Positions 25,563 through 32,866 of a stretch of DNA of 35,735 nucleotides are shown piece by piece (positions within the stretch are counted from its first letter, which is position 1; every line of letters begins with the position of its first letter). A program made the translations under genes and the position numbers. The DNA comes from Bacteroidales bacterium. GTDB lineage: Bacteria; Bacteroidota; Bacteroidia; Bacteroidales; JAADGE01. Location: NCBI GenBank assembly GCA_021108035.1, contig JAIORQ010000105.1, positions 1-35,735 of the forward strand, read 5' to 3'. The notes below the pieces were generated by a model. It made no database searches, was not told where the DNA came from, and saw only the letters and a list, made by a program, of their open reading frames with translations.

Positions 25563-26264
25563 ATGAATTACAATAATAACATACCAAAATGTGAGGACTG
25601 TTTTATCAATAATAACATTTTCAGGAAACTTACAAATGATGAATTAGACGAATTATTATATATAAAGAATTGCAATATATATAATAAAGGTGATACAATA
25701 TATAACGAAGGAACAAGGGTTACCGGCATATATTGTATAAAATCCGGCATAATTAAACATTATAAAACCGGGAATGACGGAAAAGAACAAATAATTCGAT
25801 TTTCAAAAAAAGGTGATATCTTTGGTTTCAGGGCAATTCTTTCAGGTGATTCTGCTTGTACATCAACAAAAGCAATTGAAGAAAGTTCTGTTTGTTTTAT
25901 TCCTGCTGCTCATTTTATAAAGCTAATTAAAGAAAACTCTGCTTTTTCAATGAGTATAATGAAACTTTCTTGTATAGAATTAGGTGATGCAAATCAATAT
26001 ATTTTAGATATTGCACAAAAAAACGTGCGAGAACGTTTGGCTGAAATACTGTTATTATTAAATGAAAATTTCGGTACTAATGATAAAGGTGAATTAAATA
26101 TTTTTCTGACAAGAGAAGAACTTGCCGGAATTGTCGGAACAGCAACAGAGTCAGTTATTCGTTTATTATCTGAATTTAAAAAAGACAAACTGATAGAACT
26201 TAATAAAAGAAAAATCAAGTTATTAGATGTACAAAAGCTGAAAAGATTATCAGAATTGTATTAA
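25563..26264 (+). CDS. Crp/Fnr-family transcriptional regulator
   Basis: The 233-residue protein has an N-terminal CEDC motif (Cys10, Cys13). A cyclic-nucleotide-binding-like barrel (about 20-140) follows with KGDTIYNEGTRVTGIYCIKSG and GDIFGFRAILSG, then a dimer helix and an HTH_Crp domain (about 160-225) with LTREELAGIVGTATESVIRLLSEF. The cAMP-binding residues of Crp are not seen. The N-terminal CxxC recalls Fnr, but a complete four-cysteine Fe-S ligand set in Fnr spacing is not evident, so redox or oxygen sensing is possible but unproven. It is divergent from the osmC-like gene and followed at 32 bp by the biotin carrier gene on the same strand. Confidence 0.92.
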   Translation: MNYNNNIPKCEDCFINNNIFRKLTNDELDELLYIKNCNIYNKGDTIYNEGTRVTGIYCIKSGIIKHYKTGNDGKEQIIRFSKKGDIFGFRAILSGDSACTSTKAIEESSVCFIPAAHFIKLIKENSAFSMSIMKLSCIELGDANQYILDIAQKNVRERLAEILLLLNENFGTNDKGELNIFLTREELAGIVGTATESVIRLLSEFKKDKLIELNKRKIKLLDVQKLKRLSELY

Positions 26265-26296
26265 ACCTAAATTAAATTTTTTGAAACCCTGATTTT

Positions 26297-26800
26297 ATGT
26301 TTACAGCTCGTCTTAACAAAAAGGATTTTGAAGTTGAATTTTCAGATAATACCTTACGTTCCGGTAAAATAAACGGCAAAATCTTTAAAATAGATTTAGT
26401 AAAAGATAAAAATTCTTATCATGTAATAAGTAATCACAAATCATATAACATAAATATACTTTCGATTGATTATTCCGAAAAAAAAGTTACTTTAAAAATA
26501 AACAACACTATACATTATATTTCAATTACAAATGAACTTGATAAACTGATCAAATCAATGGGAATTAAACAACAAGTAACTGCAAAAACCCAAAATTTAA
26601 AAGCACCAATGCCGGGTCTGGTAACAGATATTCCGGTTAAAAAAGGCGATAAAATAAAAAAAGGTGATAAGCTTCTTGTTCTGGAAGCAATGAAAATGGA
26701 AAATAACCTAAAAGCAAAAAATGATTCAATAATTAAAGATATCATTGTAAAAAAAGGAAATTCAGTTGAAAAAAATGAAGTTTTAATTATCTTTGAATAA
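26297..26800 (+). CDS. Biotin carboxyl carrier protein-like subunit (orphan)
   Basis: The 167-residue product has a C-terminal biotinyl domain (about 98-167) with the biotinylation motif LEAMKMEN, Lys133. The domain opens with APMPGLVTDIPVKKGDKIKKGD. The N-terminal 90 residues are lysine- and asparagine-rich and beta-strand-like, as in the small biotin subunits of acyl-CoA carboxylases and decarboxylases of Bacteroidota rather than AccB of fatty-acid synthesis. No biotin carboxylase or carboxyltransferase gene is in the window, so the partner lies elsewhere. It sits between the Crp/Fnr gene (32 bp) and the SpoIIE receptor (17 bp), apparently in one transcript. Confidence 0.88.
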   Translation: MFTARLNKKDFEVEFSDNTLRSGKINGKIFKIDLVKDKNSYHVISNHKSYNINILSIDYSEKKVTLKINNTIHYISITNELDKLIKSMGIKQQVTAKTQNLKAPMPGLVTDIPVKKGDKIKKGDKLLVLEAMKMENNLKAKNDSIIKDIIVKKGNSVEKNEVLIIFE

Positions 26801-26817
26801 TTTTTTCAACAAAGTGC

Positions 26818-29800
26818 ATGCCCAAATATTTATATATATATACACTACTCTTTCTACTTTTTCCCGTATTTGAATTAAGTTCTCAACCGGAGGATTATTC
26901 TGTTGAACACTACAGTATTAAAAACGGCCTTTCTCAGTATTTTGTTACCGGCATTTATCAAGATAAATTCGGATATATATGGTTTGGTACGCAAGACGGT
27001 TTGAATAAATTTGATGGTTATGAGTTTAAGATATACAGGCAAGATCCAAGCCAACAATCTTCCATATCACATAATAATATTATTGGAATTGAAGGCTCAA
27101 AAGATTCAATTCTTTGGATTGTAACAAATGACGGACTTGAAAAATATAATTTCAATAATAATTCATTTACAAATATTATAAAAAACAGACCTAATCAACA
27201 ATCTGTATATTCCACAAAAGTAAAAACAGTATTGGAAGATGAATCCGGTATTTTATGGATAAGAACAATTGACGGTATTATACAATATATTCCGGATAAA
27301 AATGAATTTCTTGAATACAAACAAACAAGCTCCGATTCCGGTTTCATAAGTGATTATAATTATTTTTCTCTTATTGAGGATAATAAAAATAATTTATGGA
27401 CAGGGTCTAAAAACGGACTTATAAAATTTAATAAGAAAACGAAAGAATTTGAACTTATTAAAGTAAGAGATAATATTGATAATGAAGTTTTTTACATTTA
27501 CCCACTTTCTGCGAACGAATATATAATTGGAACAAATTCAGGCGCTTACACATTCAACCCAATATCTCATACATCAACGGAAATAAAAGCTCAAACAAAA
27601 ATTTCAAAAGTCAGAGCTATATTCAAAGACAAAGCCGGTATTCTTTGGGTAGGTACAGAATTCGGATTAATGTATCTCGACAATCAAAAAAATATACTTG
27701 TCCCGTTTAATCTTGAAAATTATATTTCTGATGAAACAAATATTGGGAATATTTCTGATATTTATCAAGACAAATCAGATATTTTATGGATATGTTCCGG
27801 ACACGGTATCTTTAAAATTGATTATAAAAAAAAGTATTTCAAATTATACCGAAAAGAAAAAGATAACAAAATCAACTTCTCTTCAAATACAATATTTTCG
27901 ATTTATTATGATAATGAAACAGATTTAGTTTGGCTTGGAACAAGAGGTTTTGGTCTGAATACTTTTAACAGAAATACAAATAAAGTTAAGATTATAAATA
28001 AGTCAAACTCAGCACTTAAAGATGACAATATTTTTTGTATTAAGCCTGATAATGAAGGAAATATTTGGATAGGAACTAATAACGGACCGGTTATTTATAA
28101 TAAATTCTATAAAAAATTTATTTCTTTTTCAGAATACTCAAAAAAGAATTTCAATAATAATTATTTTACAAATAACCGAATTACAGATATCCTGTTTGAC
28201 AAAAACATTATATGGTTTTCTACATTAAACGGACTACTGAAATATCACAAAGGGAACATTACTTCATACGCGAAAAACAATTCAGATAACAGCATTATTT
28301 CAAATGATATTTTAAAAATACTTAAACGCAAAAACGGAGAATTTTGGATAGCAACACTTAACGGATTAAGTAAATTTGATCTTGAAAATGAGACATTTAC
28401 GAATTATACAATAGAGAATAATAAAATAAGCAATAATTCTGTATTAACAGTTTTTGAAAGTTCCGATCAAACTTTATGGCTTGGTACCGGAACAGGACTA
28501 AATAAATATATTCCGGAAAAAGATTCATTTGTTTATTATACTTCGCAAAGCCATGGTTTTAATAATGATTTTATTTATACAATTGTAGAAGATGAAAATA
28601 AAAACTTGTGGATGAGCACAAACAGAGGAATTATCAGGTTTAATCTCGAAACAGAAGATGTGTCAAACTTTTCTGTTGAAGATAATTTGCAAGGCTATGA
28701 ATTCAATATTGGAGCTGTATATTACAGTTCTTCAAATGAAATTTTTTGGGGAGGAACAAACGGTTTAAATTCTTTAAAACTTGATGAAATACTTGAGAAT
28801 TATTACAGCCCGCAACCAATCTTAACTTCTTTTTTTATCAGATCACAAAGCGGGAAGAAAGAAGTAAATTGTATTAACCTAAAAGAAATATTTTTAACAT
28901 ATAATGAAAGCAGTTTTGATATTCATTTCGCCGTACCGGAATATACTAATCCTTATAAAAATAAGTTCAAATACAGAATATTAGAATCTGATAAAGAATG
29001 GATTGACCTGAGCGTGAATAATTCTATTAACTTTTATCAACTGGCTCCCGGAGATTATACTTTTCAATTGATAGGTGCAAACGGTAACAATCAATGGAAC
29101 TTGAATCCTGTTACATTAAAAATTCATATATCTTCACCTTGGTGGCAAACAACAGTTGCCTATATCTTATATGTATTTTTATTAGCAGTTATTACAGGTG
29201 GAGGTTTCTTTGTTTACAGCCGAGAAATCAGAAAAGAAAATAAAATACTTCACGAGAAACAAATTGTTGCAAAAAAAGTCGAAAAACAAAGAGAATTATT
29301 AACAATAAAAAATAATAGTATATCTGAAAGTATGAGATATGCTTCCGGAATAATTAATGCATTATTACCTGCAAAAAAATATATCAACGATCTCTTGCCT
29401 GATTCATTCGTACTGTTTATGTCAAAAGAAATTGTAAGTGGTGATTTTTACTGGTTTGATGAAACAGAAGACAAAATTTTTGCAGCAGCAGTAGATTGCA
29501 CAGGACACGGCGTTCCCGGAGCATTTATGTCTATTATTGGATTAGATTTGCTCCGAAATATTTTGGACCGAGGAATTGAGAGTCCCGCAAAAATACTGGA
29601 TGAACTAAATAAAGGTATAGCAACCGTTTTTATGAAAGATGAAAACAGCAAAGAATTGAAAGACGGTATGGATATTAGTATTATTACAATTCATAAAAAT
29701 GAAAATATTATTGAATATGCAGGTGCTGTTAATCAAATATATATTATAAGAGACGATAATATTATTGAATATAAAGGTGACAGATTTTCTGTTTCACCTG

Positions 29801-30078
29801 CTAATTATCATGAACACGGAAAATATACAAATCATATAATTGAAGTTAAAGATAAAGATATGATTTATTTGTTTTCCGACGGATATGTTGATCAGTTCGG
29901 CGGTCCGGATGAGAAAAAATTCAAATACCGCAGATTCAGACATATGCTCCTTAATAATTATCAAAAAACACCGGAAAAACAAAAAAATATACTTAAAAGA
30001 GTTATCAATACTTGGAGAGGTACTTTAGAACAAGTTGATGATATTTTGGTCATGGGAATTAAAATTAATAAAGAATAA
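26818..30078 (+). CDS. Reg_prop/Y_Y_Y receptor fused to SpoIIE-type PP2C phosphatase
   Basis: The 1086-residue protein has a signal peptide (ending ELSSQ) and about 14 Reg_prop repeats to about residue 660 (IWFGTQDGLNKF, LWVGTEFGLMYL, LWLGTGTGLNKY), enough for two seven-bladed periplasmic propellers. A Y_Y_Y domain ends at about 770 (FKYRILESDKEWIDL, LAPGDYTFQLIGAN). One transmembrane helix (about 782-802), a coiled coil, and a cytoplasmic SpoIIE/PP2C domain (about 840-1086) follow, with KEIVSGDFYWFDE, AVDCTGHGVPGAFMS, FSDGYVDQFGG and DDILVMGI. The sensor half is that of hybrid two-component systems, but the kinase is replaced by a Ser/Thr phosphatase. The output is probably dephosphorylation of an anti-anti-sigma-like or other phosphoprotein; no such partner is adjacent. 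Confidence 0.93.
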   Translation: MPKYLYIYTLLFLLFPVFELSSQPEDYSVEHYSIKNGLSQYFVTGIYQDKFGYIWFGTQDGLNKFDGYEFKIYRQDPSQQSSISHNNIIGIEGSKDSILWIVTNDGLEKYNFNNNSFTNIIKNRPNQQSVYSTKVKTVLEDESGILWIRTIDGIIQYIPDKNEFLEYKQTSSDSGFISDYNYFSLIEDNKNNLWTGSKNGLIKFNKKTKEFELIKVRDNIDNEVFYIYPLSANEYIIGTNSGAYTFNPISHTSTEIKAQTKISKVRAIFKDKAGILWVGTEFGLMYLDNQKNILVPFNLENYISDETNIGNISDIYQDKSDILWICSGHGIFKIDYKKKYFKLYRKEKDNKINFSSNTIFSIYYDNETDLVWLGTRGFGLNTFNRNTNKVKIINKSNSALKDDNIFCIKPDNEGNIWIGTNNGPVIYNKFYKKFISFSEYSKKNFNNNYFTNNRITDILFDKNIIWFSTLNGLLKYHKGNITSYAKNNSDNSIISNDILKILKRKNGEFWIATLNGLSKFDLENETFTNYTIENNKISNNSVLTVFESSDQTLWLGTGTGLNKYIPEKDSFVYYTSQSHGFNNDFIYTIVEDENKNLWMSTNRGIIRFNLETEDVSNFSVEDNLQGYEFNIGAVYYSSSNEIFWGGTNGLNSLKLDEILENYYSPQPILTSFFIRSQSGKKEVNCINLKEIFLTYNESSFDIHFAVPEYTNPYKNKFKYRILESDKEWIDLSVNNSINFYQLAPGDYTFQLIGANGNNQWNLNPVTLKIHISSPWWQTTVAYILYVFLLAVITGGGFFVYSREIRKENKILHEKQIVAKKVEKQRELLTIKNNSISESMRYASGIINALLPAKKYINDLLPDSFVLFMSKEIVSGDFYWFDETEDKIFAAAVDCTGHGVPGAFMSIIGLDLLRNILDRGIESPAKILDELNKGIATVFMKDENSKELKDGMDISIITIHKNENIIEYAGAVNQIYIIRDDNIIEYKGDRFSVSPANYHEHGKYTNHIIEVKDKDMIYLFSDGYVDQFGGPDEKKFKYRRFRHMLLNNYQKTPEKQKNILKRVINTWRGTLEQVDDILVMGIKINKE

Positions 30079-30189
30079 CCTCCGGACGTCCGCCTTATGC
30101 GGATTCCGAAGCGTTTAGGCTTTGAATAACTTCTAAAGCATTTTTCAATTCTATTTCATATAAGTAAAGAGTTCTGAATTTATCATTCC
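30079..30189. repeat. GC-rich palindromes in a convergent gap, with a possible coding remnant
   Basis: CGGACGTCCG (30083-30092) is a perfect palindrome. It overlaps a hairpin TCCGC (30089-30093) with GCGGA (30099-30103). The GC-rich patch contrasts with the AT-rich surroundings. On the minus strand the frame ending at 30095-30097 reads YEIELKNALEVIQSLNASES and has no start of its own, so it may be the tail of a lost gene. The palindromes could be a REP-like repeat or protect transcript ends. Confidence 0.4.
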
Positions 30190-31305
30190 TTATAGAGCAT
30201 ACTTCACATATCCCTTATACACATCCTTAATTCCCTCAAGAAAATCAATTTTTTCTTTCCAACCAAGAGAATGCAGTTTTCTTACATCAAGCAACTTTTG
30301 GGAAGTTCCGTCAGGTTTATCGGTATTCCAATTAATCTCACCTTTATAATTTACAAGTTCGTTTTTAATTAATTCTGCAAGTTCTTTTATTGAAATATCC
30401 CTGCCTGTTCCGATATTAATATGTGTATTCCTAACTTCTTTTCCTACATAAGGATAAACAAATTCAGAAATATTAAAGTCGTTTAAAAGAATTTCTTTAA
30501 AGTTTATTTTTTCCGCAATAAATACACAAGCATCAGCCAAATCATCGGCATGCAAAAATTCTCTTCTCGGTTTTCCGCTTCCCCATAATTCAACTGATTG
30601 CTTATTTATCCCGAATTTTGATAATGTATCCGATATAACCGATATATCTGCATCACCCGTAACATCGTTTATAGGTCTTATATTTAAGTCTTTACGAATT
30701 GTGTCATAATCGTTCTCCATTAATGCTTTACCAAGATGCATTTTACGAATTAAAGCAGGAAGTACATGCGACTTTTCAAGATCAAAATTATCATTAATAC
30801 CGTATAAATTAGTAGGCATCACAGCAATAAAGTTCGTGCCGTATTGTAAGTTATAACTTTCGATCAATTTAATACCTGCAATTTTTGCAACAGCATAAGG
30901 TTCATTTGTATATTCAAGTTCTGATGTCAACAAATGTTCTTCACTCATTGGTTGCGGGCTGTTCTTCGGATATATACACGAACTTCCCAGAAATACTAAT
31001 TTTTCTGCTTTATGAATAAAGCATTGATGAATAATATTATTTTGAATTTGCAAATTATCATATATAAAATCCGCACGATATGTATTATTTGCAACAATAC
31101 CGCCAACTTTTGCAGCAGCCAAAAAAACAACATCCGGTTTTTCTTTTTGAAAAAAATCTCTCACAACAGATTGTTCTCTTAAATCATATCCGGAAAAAGG
31201 TGTAAACACAAAATTAGTATAGCCTTTTGCTTTTAAATTCCTGACTATTGCACTGCCTACAAGTCCGGTGTTTCCGGCAACATATATTTTTGAATCTTTA
31301 TTCAT
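30190..31305 (-). CDS. fcl: GDP-L-fucose synthase
   Basis: The 371-residue protein catalyses epimerisation and NADPH-dependent reduction of GDP-4-keto-6-deoxymannose to GDP-L-fucose. It has the Rossmann motif YVAGNTGLVGSA and the family signature FLAAAKVGGIVANNTYRADF. The catalytic region is LGSSCIYP (Ser108, Ser109, Cys110), with Tyr137 and Lys141 in EPYAVAKIAG, then MPTNLYGINDNFD and RREFLHADDLADA. It is about 50 residues longer than the E. coli enzyme, with extra sequence near 200-230 and 270-290. The ATG at 31305 is preferred to a GTG six bases upstream. The partner gmd is not in the window. The product would feed fucosylated surface glycans. Confidence 0.95.
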   Translation of the reverse strand: MNKDSKIYVAGNTGLVGSAIVRNLKAKGYTNFVFTPFSGYDLREQSVVRDFFQKEKPDVVFLAAAKVGGIVANNTYRADFIYDNLQIQNNIIHQCFIHKAEKLVFLGSSCIYPKNSPQPMSEEHLLTSELEYTNEPYAVAKIAGIKLIESYNLQYGTNFIAVMPTNLYGINDNFDLEKSHVLPALIRKMHLGKALMENDYDTIRKDLNIRPINDVTGDADISVISDTLSKFGINKQSVELWGSGKPRREFLHADDLADACVFIAEKINFKEILLNDFNISEFVYPYVGKEVRNTHINIGTGRDISIKELAELIKNELVNYKGEINWNTDKPDGTSQKLLDVRKLHSLGWKEKIDFLEGIKDVYKGYVKYAL

Positions 31306-31317
31306 AATCACTAAATT

Positions 31318-31366
31318 TTGGTCAAAATAAACAATTATTTTTTAACTTTGAGAAATTATTAATAAT
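31318..31366 (+). promoter_or_regulatory. Promoter and palindromic operator of the VapBC-like pair
   Basis: TTG (31318-31320), 22 nt and TAACTTTG (31343-31350) approximate the Bacteroidota promoter, with a spacer slightly longer than usual. A perfect 12-bp palindrome ATTATTAATAAT (31355-31366) lies between the -7 box and the antitoxin ATG at 31375, where antitoxin autorepression would act. Confidence 0.5.
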
Positions 31367-31374
31367 ATACAGTT

Positions 31375-31665
31375 ATGACAGAAACAGAAAAAACAACTGA
31401 CGATTTATTGGAAATTATAAAAACTTTACCCGAAAATAAATGCAAACAACTCTATGATTTTGCTTTATTTTTAACTTGGCAAACTAAAAAAACAACTGAT
31501 AATAATTTTTTTTTATACTTCAATAAACGAGTAACAGAAAGCAACAAAGAAAAATTTATTACCGGACTTACAGTGAAAGATATAAAAGAATGCTTTGGAC
31601 TCTGGAAAGGTAGAAGTATTTCCAAAGAAAGCATAAGAAAAAAAGCATGGAGGAACGAAAAATGA
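31375..31665 (+). CDS. VapB-like antitoxin
   Basis: The 96-residue product has the N-terminal LPENKCKQLYDFALFLTW, which matches the DUF2281-like pattern (LPx..vxDFxxFL) of small antitoxins. Its C-terminus FGLWKGRSISKESIRKKAWR matches the toxin-neutralising tail (G-W-K-x-R ... R.KAW) common in VapB proteins partnered with PIN toxins. Its TGA overlaps the toxin's ATG (ATGA, 31662-31665), indicating translational coupling. Autoregulation through the upstream palindrome is likely. Confidence 0.8.
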   Translation: MTETEKTTDDLLEIIKTLPENKCKQLYDFALFLTWQTKKTTDNNFFLYFNKRVTESNKEKFITGLTVKDIKECFGLWKGRSISKESIRKKAWRNEK

Positions 31666-32033
31666 TTTTATTGGACACAAATATTGTAATAGAACTTTTA
31701 AAAGGTAACAGTAAAATATTATCCGAAATTGAAACAATAGGTGCTGAAAATTTAATATTAAGCAAAGTTACAACATTAGAAATGTACGTAGGTGCGTTGA
31801 ATAAAAATGAATTAAAAAAAATTAAGAAGTATTTGGATAAATTTCCAAAGTTTGAATTTTCCGACAAAATTATTGATAAAACAATTCAACTCATATATCA
31901 ATACTATTTAAGCAATAGTTTATTCATTAACGATGCAATTATTGCTGCTACTTGTATTGAAAACAATATTCCGCTTTATACACTTAATTTAAAAGACTTT
32001 AAATATATTGAAGAATTAAGATTATATAATTAA
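31662..32033 (+). CDS. vapC: PIN-domain toxin, VapC-like ribonuclease
   Basis: The 123-residue protein begins MILLDTNIVIELLKG. A GGAGG ribosome-binding site at 31649-31653 is correctly placed for this ATG. The in-frame ATG at 31647 overlaps that site and is rejected. PIN-domain acidic residues are visible: Asp5, Glu11, Glu40 (TTLEMYVGA) and Asp91 (NDAIIAATC), plus LYTLNLKDF at the end. VapC toxins cleave tRNA or rRNA when the antitoxin is degraded. It forms an operon with the preceding antitoxin. All active-site residues appear present, so the module is probably functional. Confidence 0.88.
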   Translation: MILLDTNIVIELLKGNSKILSEIETIGAENLILSKVTTLEMYVGALNKNELKKIKKYLDKFPKFEFSDKIIDKTIQLIYQYYLSNSLFINDAIIAATCIENNIPLYTLNLKDFKYIEELRLYN

Positions 32034-32087
32034 TTTAACTTTCGACTAAAACAAAGCAACTCTTTTTAAAATTCTAAAAAATAATAA

Positions 32088-32723
32088 ATGAAAGTTCACA
32101 GAATAGTATTCAGCCCGTTTGAAGTAAATACCTATATCGTAGCAGATAAATCAAAAGAATGTATAATAATAGACCCGGCATGTAATAACAAACAAGAGCA
32201 AGAATATTTATTAAAGTTTATTAATGATAATAATTTGAAACCTGTTAAATTGTTAAACACACATTGTCATCTCGATCATGTTTTCGGTAATAAGTTTGTT
32301 TGCGATACTTATAATTTAAAAACGGAAGCCTCAAAAGATGAAGAATTTAACTTAAATAATGCTGCAAATGCAGCTAAACTTTACGGTGTGGAAATGGAAA
32401 CGCCCTATCCTATTAAAACATATATTAAAGAAGGGGGGGAAATAAAATTCGGATTTTCAGAATTAGACATTTTGCATGTTCCCGGACACACTTCCGGAAG
32501 CCTTGTTTTTCACAGCGATAAATATAAATTTGCAATTGCAGGAGATGTACTGTTCAACGGAAGTATCGGCAGAACTGATCTTCCCGGCGGGAATTATGAC
32601 ACTTTGATATCTCAAATTAAAACAAAATTATTCAAATTAGAAGATGAAACAGTTATTTATTCCGGCCACGGACCTAAAACCACTATTGGAAGAGAAAAAG
32701 AAACTAATCCCTATTTAACCTGA
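32088..32723 (+). CDS. MBL-fold hydrolase, glyoxalase II-like
   Basis: The 211-residue protein has the metallo-beta-lactamase metal motif THCHLDH (His59, His61, Asp63, His64), the second motif VPGHTSGS, the Asp of AIAGDVLFNGSIGRTDLPGG and the last ligand in YSGHGPKTTIGRE. This matches short glyoxalase II-like hydrolases that lack the C-terminal substrate domain of GloB, so its substrate may be a thioester or persulfide other than S-lactoylglutathione. It stands on its own, 54 bp after vapC and 143 bp before gcvP. Confidence 0.9.
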   Translation: MKVHRIVFSPFEVNTYIVADKSKECIIIDPACNNKQEQEYLLKFINDNNLKPVKLLNTHCHLDHVFGNKFVCDTYNLKTEASKDEEFNLNNAANAAKLYGVEMETPYPIKTYIKEGGEIKFGFSELDILHVPGHTSGSLVFHSDKYKFAIAGDVLFNGSIGRTDLPGGNYDTLISQIKTKLFKLEDETVIYSGHGPKTTIGREKETNPYLT

Positions 32724-32866
32724 TTTTAAAAAACCTGCTGTAATTTAAAAAATACTTTTTTTTATGATATAAATCAGCACAAAACAAAACCAAATTTGTA
32801 ATTTTATGCCATTAATTGCACCATGTTAATATATTTATAAATTATTGATACTAAACATTATATAAA

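Noticed and set aside
31306-31311. GTG start two codons upstream for fcl
   Set aside because: The ATG at 31305 gives the usual N-terminus before the Rossmann motif.
31647-31661. Earlier ATG for the PIN toxin
   Set aside because: It overlaps the GGAGG ribosome-binding site, and the ATGA overlap with the antitoxin stop fits the ATG at 31662.
32724-32866. Glycine riboswitch before gcvP
   Set aside because: The 143-bp gap is AT-rich and shows none of the paired GC-rich aptamer structure expected.
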